Source: Bradyrhizobium prioriisuperbiae
GTDB taxonomy: Bacteria; Pseudomonadota; Alphaproteobacteria; Rhizobiales; Xanthobacteraceae
NCBI RefSeq assembly: GCF_032397745.1
Contig: NZ_CP135921.1
Location: 7,986,501-8,050,500 of the forward strand
Reading direction: 5' to 3'
Length of the DNA: 64,000 nucleotides
Shown: positions 41,814 through 51,670 of the stretch, piece after piece
Position numbering within the stretch: the first letter of the stretch is position 1
Layout: every line of letters begins with the position of its first letter
The notes under the pieces: generated by a model
The model's input: only the letters and a program-made list of their open reading frames with translations
Database searches by the model: none
Told to the model about the DNA's origin: nothing
Translations under genes and position numbers: made by a program

Positions 41814-44063
41814 ATGTACCAACCCCGAGTCGAATTTCCGTCACCGCAGAAACAGGGCCTCGTGATCGGCACCACGGTGCTGAGCGTCGATCGCATTCTG
41901 GATATCCTGCGCCGGCAATGGCCGTTGATCGCTTCCATCGCGGGCGGCGCGCTGCTGCTTGTGGTCGTCTACCTGCTGCTGGCCTCACCGATGTATACGG
42001 CGTCCTCGCGCATCCTGATGGATACGCGCCAGACCCAGGTGGTGGATAAGGACAGCGGCATCCCGAACACCCTCATCGATCCCGGCTTCGTCGATAGCCA
42101 GGTCGAGATCCTGACGTCGGATGACCTGATCCTCTCGGTGGTTCGCAAGCTCAAGCTCACCCAGGACCCGGAGTTCATCGGCTTCAATACTGGCCTCATG
42201 CCGTTCATCATGAATATGGTGAGCTACGTCATCGGCAGCGACGGGCCGCCATCGGCCGGTCGACTCGAACGCACCGCGGTCCAGGCGCTGCAGAAGAATC
42301 TCAAGGTCGACCGCGTGCTGGCGACCTATGTCCTCTCGGTGGCCTTCAAGTCGCTCGATCCAGACAAGGCCACGCTTGTCACCAACGCCATTACCGATGC
42401 CTACGTTGTCGGCGCACTGGAAGCCAAATATCAATCCACAAAACGGGCCAGTGAATGGTTGCAGCAGCGCAGCGCCGAACTGCGTGATCAGGCCACCGAA
42501 GCCGACCGTGCCGTGCAGACCTTCAAGGCCGAGAACAACATCGTCGGCACCAGCCGCGGCCTGATGAGCGAACAGCAGCTCAGCGACGTCAATACGCAGC
42601 TGATCCAAGCGCGCGCCGCGACTGCCGAGGCCAAAGCCCGCCTCGACCGAATCGACGCCATCTCCGACAAGGATCTGGCCCAGCCGACCGTCACTGACGC
42701 CCTCAACAACACCGTGATCACGCGGCTTCGGGCTCAGTATCTCGACCTCGCCGCGCAATATGCGGACTGGTCGACCAAGTATGGCAAAACCCATCAGGCC
42801 TCGGTCAATCTCGCCAATCGCATGGAAGAGGCCCGCAAATCGATTGCGGACGAGGTCCGGCGCATCGCCGACTCCTATCGCAGCGAGTACGAGATCGCCA
42901 AGAGCCGCGAGAACTCGCTTGAGAGCAACATGAACAATCTCGTGACCCAGGCCGGCAGCAACGGTCAGGCCCAAGTGAAGCTGCGCAATCTGGAAAGCGC
43001 TGCCGATACCTATCGCAATCTTTACAATACGTTCCTGGACAAGCTGCAGCAGGCGACCCAGAAGGAGAGCTTTCCGATCAGCGAATCGCGCGTGATCAGC
43101 ACCGCCACCAAACCGGACAAGAAGAGCTCGCCGAAAACCCTGCTGTTTCTGATCGGCGGCATCGTCGGCGGCTTCTGTTTCGGCGTTGGCGCTGCTTTCG
43201 CCCGTGAATTGCTGCACGACGTCCTGCGAACGCCGGCCGACATCGAGGATGAACTCGGCGTCAAGTGCCTCGGCACCCTGCCCGATCTCGCTCCGGACCG
43301 CTCGGGCGTCCAAAAGGCGCGCGCGCTGATGATGGCGCCCGACAAGGAAGCCGCGAAGCAGCAGGTGTCGCTGGCGCGTTATGTCATCGACCACCCGTTC
43401 TCGCGCTTTGCCGAGACGCTGCGCAACATCAAGGTATCGATCGACGTGACTCGGCTAACCCGCGACGTTCGGATCGTTGGCATCGTCTCGTCGCTGCCGA
43501 AGGAAGGCAAGACCACGATCGCGGCAAATCTGAGCCACCTGACCGCCCTGACTGGCCACCGCACTCTGCTGATCGACGGCGACCTGCACACCCGTTCGCT
43601 GACGCGGGAACTTGCTCCGAACGCCAAGACTGGCCTTCTGGACGCATTACGCGATCCGAGGGAACTGGCCCGGCACGTTCAGCGCAGCAAGGAAACCGGT
43701 CTCGACTTCCTGCCGTCGTTCGTGGTCTCGCGCATGGTCAATTCCGCCGACGTCATGGCCTCGAAGGCCATGGCCGACGTGCTTGCAATGGCCCGCGAAC
43801 ACTACGAGTACATCTTCATCGACCTCGCCCCCGTCATGCCGGTCACCGATGCCAAGGCCGTCAGTCACCTGCTCGACGGGATGGTCTATGTGGTCGAGTG
43901 GGGTCAAACCACCCGCAGCGCTGTCCAGGAATCGATCTCCAGCTCCGAGGCGATCCAGAAAAAGATCCTCGGTGCCGTGCTCAGCCGTGCAAACCCGAAG
44001 ATGCTCAAGCGTATCGAAGCCTACAAGGGCGCGCATTATAACCGCTATTACGTCGAGACCTGA
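41814..44063 (+). CDS. Wzc/ExoP-like polysaccharide co-polymerase with BY-kinase domain
   Basis: This 749-residue protein has an N-terminal Wzz domain between two membrane segments: LIASIAGGALLLVVVYLLLA at about 40-60 and LLFLIGGIVGGFCFGVG at about 443-460, separated by long periplasmic coiled coils. The cytoplasmic kinase domain has Walker A SSLPKEGKTT (Lys566), Walker A' LLIDGDLHTRS and Walker B YIFIDLAPVMPVTDA. The tail YKGAHYNRYYVET has only four Tyr residues, fewer than Wzc of E. coli. These proteins set chain length and gate export with the Wza-like lipoprotein (21174); phosphorylation of the Tyr tail turns the complex over. Start ATG 41814. Confidence 0.93.
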   Translation: MYQPRVEFPSPQKQGLVIGTTVLSVDRILDILRRQWPLIASIAGGALLLVVVYLLLASPMYTASSRILMDTRQTQVVDKDSGIPNTLIDPGFVDSQVEILTSDDLILSVVRKLKLTQDPEFIGFNTGLMPFIMNMVSYVIGSDGPPSAGRLERTAVQALQKNLKVDRVLATYVLSVAFKSLDPDKATLVTNAITDAYVVGALEAKYQSTKRASEWLQQRSAELRDQATEADRAVQTFKAENNIVGTSRGLMSEQQLSDVNTQLIQARAATAEAKARLDRIDAISDKDLAQPTVTDALNNTVITRLRAQYLDLAAQYADWSTKYGKTHQASVNLANRMEEARKSIADEVRRIADSYRSEYEIAKSRENSLESNMNNLVTQAGSNGQAQVKLRNLESAADTYRNLYNTFLDKLQQATQKESFPISESRVISTATKPDKKSSPKTLLFLIGGIVGGFCFGVGAAFARELLHDVLRTPADIEDELGVKCLGTLPDLAPDRSGVQKARALMMAPDKEAAKQQVSLARYVIDHPFSRFAETLRNIKVSIDVTRLTRDVRIVGIVSSLPKEGKTTIAANLSHLTALTGHRTLLIDGDLHTRSLTRELAPNAKTGLLDALRDPRELARHVQRSKETGLDFLPSFVVSRMVNSADVMASKAMADVLAMAREHYEYIFIDLAPVMPVTDAKAVSHLLDGMVYVVEWGQTTRSAVQESISSSEAIQKKILGAVLSRANPKMLKRIEAYKGAHYNRYYVET

Positions 44064-44582
44064 GGACGAGAGCCCGCTCCTCGGGCCGCCTTCTCGGGTG
44101 GCCGCGACCAATCATCCTCGGTCCGCGCGATCCCTGACGTGTTGAAGAGCTGTCCGATCAGTTCGCCCTCCATAAGGCGCGACGTCCATCGAGAACGTCA
44201 CCGGCATTGCTCTGTACTATTCTGAAGCAAAGATGGGGCTGCGCCCCCAGAGCACCGAGCCCTTCGTGCCGGCACCGGGGCAGCCAACCTTCCCCCAGCC
44301 CCACCCATTCTCAGATAGCCCTGAGAGCGTCTGTCGAGCCCGGAGGCGCGCGATCGATGAAGGATGAGCGGAGAGGCTGTCATGGGAAGGGCACAGGCCG
44401 CGTGATTGGCCGGAACAAGCGCGGCCACGGCGAGCGGCGGAATGGATCCTGGCAGCGCAGGATCTTGGAAGGCTGAGTTTTGGAAAGCTGCTGGCTAAAT
44501 TACCCTTGAGATCAGCAAGGGAACTGCGACCTATCGAGAGGGCTTCGCTTGTGAGCAGAAGCCCGTCGCGCGTTCCGCGCCC
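44064..44582. other. Intergenic region between convergent Wzc-like and sugar-transferase genes
   Basis: I see no gene in these 519 bases. Short frames on both strands (for example 44207-44476) lack ribosome-binding sites and family features. A small hairpin GCCCG-CTCCT-CGGGC at 44072-44086 just after the Wzc-like stop may help end transcription. Confidence 0.45.
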
Positions 44583-46010
44583 TCAGTAAGCTTCCTGATA
44601 CATCAGGGACAGCGCGGTCCTGAGAATGATCTTGAGATCCAGCCAGATGTTCCAGTTACTGACGTACCAGACGTCGTATTCGACGCGCTTTTCCATCAGG
44701 TCGATGGTGGGGGTTTCACCGCGGAAGCCGTTCACTTGCGCCCAGCCGGTCAAGCCCGGTTTCATGTGGTGACGATAAACATACTTCTCGATGACCTGGT
44801 CGTAGTAGTTGTCGTGGGCCAGTGCATGCGGACGCGGACCGACCAGGGACATCTCCCCGCGCAGCACGTTCCACAGTTGCGGCAGCTCATCGATGCTCGA
44901 TTTGCGCAGGAAACGGCCGACTTTGGTGACGCGCGCATCGCCCTTGGTAGCCTGGGTCACGGTGGCGCCGTTTTCGGCAACCGTCATGCTGCGGAACTTC
45001 CAGATTTCAAAAGGCTTTCCATTAAAGCCGCGGCGCGATTGCCGGAAGATCACATTCCCCACAGAATCGAGCTTGACCAGGACGGACACCGTCGCCAGCA
45101 GCGGCGCCAGCATCAGCAAGGCGATCGACGCGAGCCCAATATCAAGGCAACGCTTCTGAGCCCGTTCGAACACGCTCAGCGGCGGCCGCTGAATTTCGAT
45201 CGCCATGGTGCCACTAACCGGCAAGAACGGCCGCGACACGAGGTCAGCGATGGGGAAATCCGGCAAAAGTCGGATCGGCTGCGGAACCACGCGAAGGCGT
45301 TGGCTCAATTTCTGCAAAATAGGCAATTCATTCCAATCGATAGCCAGCAGGAACTCGTCCACGTCCGTCGCCCGTGACTGGCGAATCACATCGCGGATCT
45401 CTTGTTCCCAGGCGTCGCTGTCATGGGGCGCGCTGAGAACGAAGTGGCGCACGACATCGAAGCCGTTCTTGTGCAGGTCCTTGAACCGGCTCGATGTGAA
45501 ATCGAGCGATTTCAGACTCAGCAGCACCACCTTGCGGCCGATCAAGCGCTCCCTGGCGAATGCCGACGCAAAGCCGAAACGCCACATGACGCGATGCCCG
45601 CACAGCCCGACCAGGCCGGTGAGCGCAAACAACAGAATGGTTCCACGCGACAGGTCGGCTGTCGACTTCAGCAGGAATGCGGCGGCCGCCAGGATTGCGA
45701 GCGACAGCATCCAGGTGAACGAAACCTTGCGCAGCTGCCATGTGACATTCAGCAACCGATGAGCGCCGTAAACATCCTGCAGATAGGCCGCAACAATAAA
45801 CACCGTGGCAACGATCAGCCCCGCACCTGCAGAGATATCGCGCTCCGCGCCCGTTGCGACTTGATACAGAGCATTTGCGATCAGATAGCTCAGCGAGATG
45901 AGAAAGAAATCGCCCAGAATGATGAAAATCTGGAACGGACGATGCATCGCCGCGTTGCGACTGGCTATCGTCGAATAGGAACTCTCAGAACCGTAAGTGA
46001 CCGCAGACAT
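44583..46010 (-). CDS. Undecaprenyl-phosphate sugar phosphotransferase (WcaJ/ExoY-type initiating enzyme)
   Basis: This 475-residue polyprenol-phosphate hexose-1-phosphate transferase attaches the first sugar phosphate to undecaprenyl phosphate. The N-terminal half has four to five membrane helices and a CoA-binding-like fold. The C-terminal catalytic domain is clear: [80 protein letters not shown] and the end [18 protein letters not shown]. The start at ATG 46010 is preceded by GAGAGGCGAG; an earlier in-frame start at 46043 is weaker. The bacterial sugar transferase core points to glucose or galactose as first sugar. It stands at the head of the exopolysaccharide pathway. Confidence 0.93.
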   Translation of the reverse strand: MSAVTYGSESSYSTIASRNAAMHRPFQIFIILGDFFLISLSYLIANALYQVATGAERDISAGAGLIVATVFIVAAYLQDVYGAHRLLNVTWQLRKVSFTWMLSLAILAAAAFLLKSTADLSRGTILLFALTGLVGLCGHRVMWRFGFASAFARERLIGRKVVLLSLKSLDFTSSRFKDLHKNGFDVVRHFVLSAPHDSDAWEQEIRDVIRQSRATDVDEFLLAIDWNELPILQKLSQRLRVVPQPIRLLPDFPIADLVSRPFLPVSGTMAIEIQRPPLSVFERAQKRCLDIGLASIALLMLAPLLATVSVLVKLDSVGNVIFRQSRRGFNGKPFEIWKFRSMTVAENGATVTQATKGDARVTKVGRFLRKSSIDELPQLWNVLRGEMSLVGPRPHALAHDNYYDQVIEKYVYRHHMKPGLTGWAQVNGFRGETPTIDLMEKRVEYDVWYVSNWNIWLDLKIILRTALSLMYQEAY

Positions 46011-46564
46011 CTCTCGCCTCTCTCCAAATGCACAACCGTCCATCTATCGAACGAAAGATTGCTCCTTTAACGAGAATTGCTGTGAGGGAATCCCAGTCGA
46101 CGATCTGTGCGATCGCGAGGGAAAACTATGCGGTGATCGCAGCGATAATGTGGCACTGCACACCGAAAGATTATTCTTTTTCGCATTGCGGTGTTGCGAC
46201 GCGCGCATGTAGTTCGCGAGCCTGTCACAAAATTTGCTAGCGAATGAAAAATACTCTTCGCTGCGCATGTTTGTGGCAAGCGCGTGCGTTGTTTGCGACA
46301 AACAAACCGCATGCTCAAAAAAATATCGATGAAGCGATCACCAAACGAGCAATGCGCTGGAGAAGCGCGCACACATCGAATCAACGAATCAGTTTTCAAG
46401 TTTCAGAACGATTGATTTTTAGTGAAGGTCTCAACGCTCGCACATCGGCGGCGGATTCCAGCATTCGACATTTTCTAAAAAGAAGCAGCTTCGCGAAAAG
46501 AAACCACTGGTCGGCGCTTCGAGGCATCGACCGGTGGCATGTTTTCGGCAACGGTAAAGAAAGA
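46011..46564. other. AT-rich regulatory region upstream of the initiating transferase gene
   Basis: No gene is supported in these 554 bases; frames across the interval continue as antisense of the next gene. The region is clearly AT-richer than its flanks and holds the palindrome at 46289-46305 and a near-palindrome ATTTGCTAGCGAAT at about 46232-46245. It is the obvious control region for the first committed step of polymer synthesis, and AT-rich DNA of this kind is typical of MucR/Ros or H-NS-like targets in rhizobia (inference). Confidence 0.45.
46289..46305. promoter_or_regulatory. Palindrome TTGTTTG-CGA-CAAACAA
   Basis: Perfect 7-base arms with a 3-base centre lie 279 bases upstream of the sugar-transferase start and downstream of the UDP-glucose dehydrogenase stop. 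This is a strong candidate operator. The binding protein is unknown. Confidence 0.45.
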
Positions 46565-47887
46565 TTATCTCGCGACAGGCTCGCTGGCGCGGCCGATGCT
46601 CTGATACAGGAAGCCGCGCTTGGTCAGTTCGTCCGAATTGTAGATGTTGCGAAGGTCGATAACGATCGGACAAGCCATCTCACGCTTCAGGCGATCGAGA
46701 TCGAGCGCTCGAAATTGCTCCCATTCGGTCACGATGACCAGCGCGTCGGCCCCCTCCGCGCACCGATAAGCATCCTCACAATAACGAATATCCGGCATCT
46801 CGAGGCGAGCCTGCTCCATTCCCACGGGATCGAACGCGCGAACGGTCGCCCCCATGTCCTGCAGCGCCGTGATCAGCGGGATCGACGGCGCCTCGCGCAT
46901 GTCGTCGGTGTTGGGCTTGAACGTCAAGCCGAGAACGGCAATCACCTTGCCGCGAAGATTGCCGCCGAAAGGAGCAGCAACCTTGCGTGCCATCGCCCGC
47001 TTGCGCGCATCGTTGACGGAGTTGACGGCCTCGACAATTCGCAATGGCGCATCGTAGTCCTGCGCGGTCTTGATCAACGCGCGGGTGTCCTTCGGGAAGC
47101 ATGAGCCGCCAAAGCCCGGGCCCGCATGCAGAAATTTCGACCCGATGCGGTTGTCGAGGCCGATGCCGCGTGCGATTTCCTGCACGTCGGCGCCGACCTT
47201 CTCCGCCAGATCCGCGATTTCGTTGATGAAGGTGATCTTGGTGGCCAAAAAGGCATTGGCTGCATATTTGATAAGCTCGGCCGTGCGACGTCCCGTGTAC
47301 ATGATCGGCGCCTGGTTGAGATAGAGCGGCCGATAGATCTCGCTGATCACCTTGCGTGCACGCTCATCATCGGTCCCGACCACGATGCGATCCGGGTGCT
47401 TGAAATCACGAACCGCGGCGCCTTCGCGCAGGAACTCGGGATTCGAAGCCACCGCGATATCCGCGGATGGATTGACCTGCATGAAGATCCGCTCCACCTC
47501 GTCGCCGGTGCCGACGGGCACGGTCGATTTGGTGATCACCACCGTAAAGCCCTTCACCGCTCCCGCGATTTCGCGTGATGCAGCATAGACATAGCTGAGA
47601 TCGGCATGGCCATCGCCGCGGCGCGACGGCGTGCCGACTGCGATGAAGATCGCATCGGCCTCGCTGACATGGCTCGCAAGTTCAGTGGTGAAGACGAGCC
47701 GGCCTGCTTGCGCATTGCTTTGAACCAGGCGTTCGAGATCGGGTTCAAAAATCGGAATCTCACCACGCTTCAACGATGAGATCTTTTTTTCATCCTTGTC
47801 CACGCAGGTGACGTGATGTCCGAAATCCGCAAAGCAAGCGCCTGACACCAGCCCGACATAACCTGTTCCAACAACAACTATGCGCAT
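46565..47887 (-). CDS. ugd: UDP-glucose 6-dehydrogenase
   Basis: This 440-residue enzyme oxidises UDP-glucose twice to UDP-glucuronate with two NAD. The start at ATG 47887 gives the standard MRIVVVGTGYVGLVSGACFADFG opening, with AAGGTG upstream; the frame continues 18 codons further without family features. The catalytic Cys263 is in GFGGSCFPKDTRAL. Other motifs are the FIAVGTPS loop, TKSTVPVGTG, AANAFLATKITFINEI and VLGLTFKPNTDDMREAPS. Its presence in the cluster suggests the polymer contains glucuronic acid. It is monocistronic, with non-coding regions of over 500 bases on both sides. Confidence 0.95.
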   Translation of the reverse strand: MRIVVVGTGYVGLVSGACFADFGHHVTCVDKDEKKISSLKRGEIPIFEPDLERLVQSNAQAGRLVFTTELASHVSEADAIFIAVGTPSRRGDGHADLSYVYAASREIAGAVKGFTVVITKSTVPVGTGDEVERIFMQVNPSADIAVASNPEFLREGAAVRDFKHPDRIVVGTDDERARKVISEIYRPLYLNQAPIMYTGRRTAELIKYAANAFLATKITFINEIADLAEKVGADVQEIARGIGLDNRIGSKFLHAGPGFGGSCFPKDTRALIKTAQDYDAPLRIVEAVNSVNDARKRAMARKVAAPFGGNLRGKVIAVLGLTFKPNTDDMREAPSIPLITALQDMGATVRAFDPVGMEQARLEMPDIRYCEDAYRCAEGADALVIVTEWEQFRALDLDRLKREMACPIVIDLRNIYNSDELTKRGFLYQSIGRASEPVAR

Positions 47888-48472
47888 GAATTGAGCACCT
47901 TCTTGATCGAGCGTCGACGCTTCGTCAGACGCATGACGCAACGCAGAGATTAAATCAATGAGAGAGAGGGGTCAAAATTCGCTCTCTCATCGATGATCGA
48001 TATCGTGATCCGTGCACGACACAATTGCTGCCCACATTGAACACAAACGAACTGCAGTGATCACAGATTCAGTCGCCCCATTTCACATCCTCGCCACAAA
48101 CAAAATGTTCTGCACGTCAATGCACTCCACATCACGACGCGCTCACGTTTCAATTCGACAACATCGCGTTGAAGCTGGACATCGATCGACAAAATCGTCT
48201 CCAGCAGAGTCGCAAATACGACGATGCAACAATGAGTCCACAACGGCTGTGCGGATGTTCAGGCTGCCGATGCGTGACGACAACCGGCTGACCAGCCCCG
48301 GGGAACAACCGAGCAGGAGATCGACCTGAAAGGTAGGTGGATGCCGAACTGAATGATGGTTACCCCGATCTCCAATTTTCAAAGGATCGCGGTGATAATC
48401 TGTAAAGGATTGATCTTAAACTCTTTTTATCTTTCAAGGAGCACTCTCTCGACGTTTTCAGGGGCGTGAGAG
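47888..48472. other. Divergent region between ugd and a small membrane-protein gene
   Basis: I see no gene in these 585 bases. Short open frames (48012-48329 and its antisense) have no ribosome-binding site or family. An inverted repeat with 9-base arms, ATGAGAGAG (47958-47966) and CTCTCTCAT (47982-47990), lies about 70-100 bases upstream of the ugd start. The region probably contains promoters in both directions. Confidence 0.45.
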
Positions 48473-48745
48473 ATGGTCGTTCTAGCAGTTTGCAGTGGGT
48501 TGGTCGGGGCGCTTCTCGGCCTGCGGTTCAGGGTTATCGTCCTGTTTCCGTTCATTTTCATCGGATCGGCCATCCTGATCGCCATCATGCCGGACGCGAC
48601 CTGGCCGCGAACCATCCTGGCCATTGCGGTGTTCGCCTCCGCGCTTCAGCTCGGCTATGTCTGCGCCCTGCTTCTGCGGCCGGCCTTTTCAGCGCTCGGC
48701 AGCCACGTTCGCTTGCCATTCCTGGGCAGCCCCAAGCTCCGCTAA
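48473..48745 (+). CDS. Small integral membrane protein, 90 residues
   Basis: This protein starts at ATG 48473. It has three hydrophobic segments: VVLAVCSGLVGALLGLRF, VIVLFPFIFIGSAILIAIM and ILAIAVFASALQLGYVCALLL, ending in a short basic tail. Similar short proteins with an LRFRV and QLGY pattern are common and unnamed in Bradyrhizobium. Its place next to ugd and a phosphatase in an exopolysaccharide region recalls small membrane regulators of polymer production such as ExoX/SyrA in rhizobia, but the resemblance is one of size and topology only. No function assigned. Confidence 0.7.
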   Translation: MVVLAVCSGLVGALLGLRFRVIVLFPFIFIGSAILIAIMPDATWPRTILAIAVFASALQLGYVCALLLRPAFSALGSHVRLPFLGSPKLR

Positions 48746-48943
48746 CAAGCTCCGCGCTCACTGCTGCGAATACCGCCGAAACGGGCGGTATGAAGGCCCT
48801 GTCGGCCCGGCAGCCTTGAGCCGATGCCCATCGGCTGGCTGCACCTCGCGCCCAAAACTCCTGCTCGCTGTTGAAAAGCGAATTCGTTAGAGTAGCAGCG
48901 CTGGAATGCCTTGTTGGGAACCAGTTCTTCTCGAACCATTGTC

Positions 48944-48993
48944 TTGAAATCATTGTGCCGTTGAAATGATGTGCCGTTGAAATCATTGTTCCG
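48944..48993 (+). repeat. Three tandem copies of a 16-17 base unit
   Basis: TTGAAATCATTGTGCCG (48944-48960), TTGAAATGATGTGCCG (48961-48976) and TTGAAATCATTGTTCCG (48977-48993) follow each other without gaps. They end 29 bases before the phosphatase start, inside the expected promoter or leader. Confidence 0.8.
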
Positions 48994-49022
48994 GCTCCGG
49001 CCTGTCGAGAATCCAACTCTAA

Positions 49023-49763
49023 ATGCGATCAATCCTGCGACCACGCGAACCCAAGGCCAAGCCAAGGCTGCCGGACGGCGTCCGAATCTACGCACTCAGC
49101 GACATTCACGGTTGTTCGGATCTGCTCGCGCAGATGCTCAGGGTCATCGATGCCGACATCGCGCACAGCAAGCCGCATCGCGCGATCGAAGTTTTTCTGG
49201 GTGATTACATCGACCGCGGGCCGGACAGTCGAGCCACCCTCGATCTTCTGATCGAGCGCGACCGTCGCGGCAACGCGATGTTTTTGAGAGGCAACCATGA
49301 GGTCTTTCTCGCCGAGGTGTTTCGCGATCCCTCACGCCTCGACAATTGGCTCCGCATCGGAGGACTGCAGACCTTGATGTCTTACGGCCTGACGCCCTCA
49401 CTTCATCCGGACGCTGAAGAACAGGCTGCGCTGGTGCGGCAATTGATGGCCGCCATGCCACCGCAGCATCATTCGTTCCTCAAACGCCTGCGCCTGACAT
49501 TCACCTGCGGCGATTTCTTCTTTACCCATGCCGGCGTTCGACCGGGCATTCCGCTCGCGGAACAGCAGGAGTCGGATCTGATCTGGATCCGCGACGAGTT
49601 TCTCCGAAGTCAGGACAATTTCGGGAAATACGTGGTGCACGGACATACACCGGTGCGCACCCCCGAAATTCTGCCCAACCGCGCCAATATCGACACCGGA
49701 GCCTACGCCACCGGCAATCTGACCCTGCTGACGATCGAGGGCACCCGCCTGCTCGCGGTTTGA
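49023..49763 (+). CDS. PPP-type serine/threonine protein phosphatase / metallophosphoesterase
   Basis: This 246-residue enzyme carries the full PPP signature: DIHG (in YALSDIHGCSD), GDYIDRGPDS, GNHE (LRGNHEVF), the metal His in FFTHAGVRPG and HGHTPV near the end. Two metal ions are bound in a cytoplasmic active site. Small bacterial PPP phosphatases can act on phosphoproteins or on nucleotides. A homologous-type phosphatase, PssZ, is encoded in the exopolysaccharide cluster of Rhizobium leguminosarum and controls polymer production, so a regulatory role is reasonable here; the target could include the Wzc-like kinase, though Tyr versus Ser/Thr preference is unknown. Start ATG 49023. Confidence 0.9.
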   Translation: MRSILRPREPKAKPRLPDGVRIYALSDIHGCSDLLAQMLRVIDADIAHSKPHRAIEVFLGDYIDRGPDSRATLDLLIERDRRGNAMFLRGNHEVFLAEVFRDPSRLDNWLRIGGLQTLMSYGLTPSLHPDAEEQAALVRQLMAAMPPQHHSFLKRLRLTFTCGDFFFTHAGVRPGIPLAEQQESDLIWIRDEFLRSQDNFGKYVVHGHTPVRTPEILPNRANIDTGAYATGNLTLLTIEGTRLLAV

Positions 49764-49958
49764 CCCACCCCTCGGCCGACTGCGAAAAGCCAACGCCCGG
49801 TTCCGGCTTAATCCCGTCAGGCGGGCAAAACTCACCAAAACCCGCTGTAAACCATTGAAAAATAAGTCATTTGCTTTGTGACTGCACTCTCGCTACAACA
49901 CGCGGCGAGAGCGCGATGCGTTTGGGTGAATCGTCGTCGCGCCCCACCCTTTGCTGGC

Positions 49959-50004
49959 GCATGATCCCTGTCGGAAAACCGGTACCCACCTCTCCGGATC
50001 ATGC
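49959..50004. repeat. Rhizobiales-type GCATGATC palindromic element
   Basis: Perfect arms GCATGATC (49959-49966) and GATCATGC (49997-50004) enclose a CGGAAAACCGGT-type core. This matches the widespread ATGATC...GATCAT intergenic palindromes of Rhizobiales. It ends 30 bases before the next small gene. Confidence 0.65.
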
Positions 50005-50034
50005 TCTGGAAGCGGCACAGTAGACGAGGACACG

Positions 50035-50238
50035 ATGGCGCACACCTTTTCAATCAACGAGGACGTCCATCACCAATTGCAAAGGCCACAAGGTCGTTCT
50101 GCGAACGGTGACCGAAACATCTACACGATCGTCACCTGCCTGCCGATCGAGGCAGACGGCCGTCCCCGGTACCGCATCAAAAGCAAGACCGAGAATTTCG
50201 AGCGCGTGGTCACTGAAGACCAACTCAGCAGATTCTAA
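50035..50238 (+). CDS. Small conserved-type hypothetical protein, 67 residues
   Basis: ATG 50035 follows a good ribosome-binding site (GACGAGG). The frame is open upstream but runs into the palindromic element. The product has no membrane segment. Its second half (IYTIVTCLPIEADGRPRYRIKSKTENFERVVTEDQLSRF in outline) looks like a small beta-rich fold. Short proteins with this RYRIKS..ERVV ending are frequent in Bradyrhizobiaceae without a known function. It is convergent with dadA. Confidence 0.65.
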   Translation: MAHTFSINEDVHHQLQRPQGRSANGDRNIYTIVTCLPIEADGRPRYRIKSKTENFERVVTEDQLSRF

Positions 50239-50285
50239 CGCTTCACGCTCCCCTCAGCTTTGGCTCCACCGCCTGTTGGCGATAT

Positions 50286-51548
50286 TCATGGTCTCGCGTA
50301 ACGCGCCAGACCAAGATCTGACGTATCGATATCCGGCTCCTTACCGCTGATCAGATCGGCCACGACGCGTCCGGATCCGCAGGCCATGGTCCAGCCGAGC
50401 GTGCCATGCCCGGTGTTGAGCACCAGATTGCTGATGCGTGTGCGACCCACGACCGGTGTTCCATCGGGAGTCATCGGCCGCAATCCGGACCAGAAGGTGG
50501 CGGCAGCGACATTGCCGCTTGCCGGAAACAGATCGTTGACCGACTGTTCCAGCGTGGCGCGTCGCGCGAGCGGCAGATCACCATTAAAGCCGGAAATTTC
50601 CGCCATGCCGCCGACCCTGATCCGGTCGCCCAGCCGCGTGATCGCCACCTTGTAGCTTTCATCCATGATGGTCGAAACCGGCGCGCGCGCCGCATCGGTG
50701 ATCGGCACGGTGATCGAATAGCCCTTCACCGGATAGACCGGCACGCTCAGCCCCAACGACTTCACCATCAACGGCGTGAAGCTGCCAAGCGCCACGATAT
50801 AGGCGTCAGCGACGATCTCGCCGGCGCTGGTCCGCACACCGGCAACAGCGGTGCCTCTGAGATCGATGTCCTGAATACGAACACCATAACGAAATTTGAC
50901 TCCAAGGGCCGTCGCAAGCTCCGCCAACTGGGTCGTGAACTTGAAGCAATCGCCGGTTTCATCGTCAGGAAGCCGCAGGCCGCCAGCGATCAATTCGCGC
51001 ACATGCGCAAGCGCCGGTTCAGCGGCAACGCAGCCTGCGGGATCGAGCACTTCGAAACGGACACCGTCGCGACGGAGCACCTCGATGTCCTTGGCTGCGG
51101 CGTCGACCTGCTTCTGGGTGCGAAATAGCTGCAGCGTTCCCTGCTGCCGTTCGTCATAACGGATGCCGGTATCGGCGCGCAGCGCGATCAGGCGCTCCCG
51201 ACTGTATTCCGCGAGCCGCATCATGCGGCGTTTGTTCACCGCATAACGCTCTGGAGTGCAGTTGCGCAACGTTCGGAGCAGCCACGCCAGCATCGCCGGA
51301 TCCGGCTTCGGCCGCAGAACCAGCGGAGCGTGCTTCATGAATAGCCACTTCAGGGCCTTCTGCGGAATGTCGGGCGCGGCCCACGGCGACGCATAGCCCG
51401 GCGAAATCTCCCCGGCATTACCAAAGCTGGTTTCTAGCGCAGCGCCCGGCTGCCGGTCCACCACGGTGACCTCGTGGCCAGCCTTGGCAAGATAGTAGGC
51501 GGACGTCACGCCGATGACGCCACTGCCGAGAACCGCAACTTTCATCAT
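50286..51548 (-). CDS. dadA: D-amino-acid dehydrogenase small subunit (DadA)
   Basis: This 420-residue FAD enzyme oxidatively deaminates D-amino acids (D-alanine and others) to 2-oxoacids and passes electrons to the respiratory chain at the inner membrane. The N-terminal FAD fold is [31 protein letters not shown] in outline, followed by the typical [21 protein letters not shown]. The C-terminal [15 protein letters not shown] and [17 protein letters not shown] are DAO-family signatures. Two adjacent ATG codons (51548 and 51545) are possible starts. It is the last gene of a minus-strand run with the D-amino-acid transaminase and glutamate transporter; 122 bases separate it from the transaminase. 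Confidence 0.93.
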   Translation of the reverse strand: MMKVAVLGSGVIGVTSAYYLAKAGHEVTVVDRQPGAALETSFGNAGEISPGYASPWAAPDIPQKALKWLFMKHAPLVLRPKPDPAMLAWLLRTLRNCTPERYAVNKRRMMRLAEYSRERLIALRADTGIRYDERQQGTLQLFRTQKQVDAAAKDIEVLRRDGVRFEVLDPAGCVAAEPALAHVRELIAGGLRLPDDETGDCFKFTTQLAELATALGVKFRYGVRIQDIDLRGTAVAGVRTSAGEIVADAYIVALGSFTPLMVKSLGLSVPVYPVKGYSITVPITDAARAPVSTIMDESYKVAITRLGDRIRVGGMAEISGFNGDLPLARRATLEQSVNDLFPASGNVAAATFWSGLRPMTPDGTPVVGRTRISNLVLNTGHGTLGWTMACGSGRVVADLISGKEPDIDTSDLGLARYARP

Positions 51549-51670
51549 GACCCCGATCGAGGAGAATTGAGAGCCTTCACTTCGCGTCGATCGGAGCGAA
51601 AGCTCGCTTTGCTTAGCGCGTGTTTTTCAACCGAACCGGCATCTACCGGTATTCACCGATACGCGCGCCA

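Noticed and set aside
44198..44476. Short overlapping frames on both strands after the Wzc-like gene
   Set aside because: Neither has a ribosome-binding site or a family pattern, and they overlap each other.
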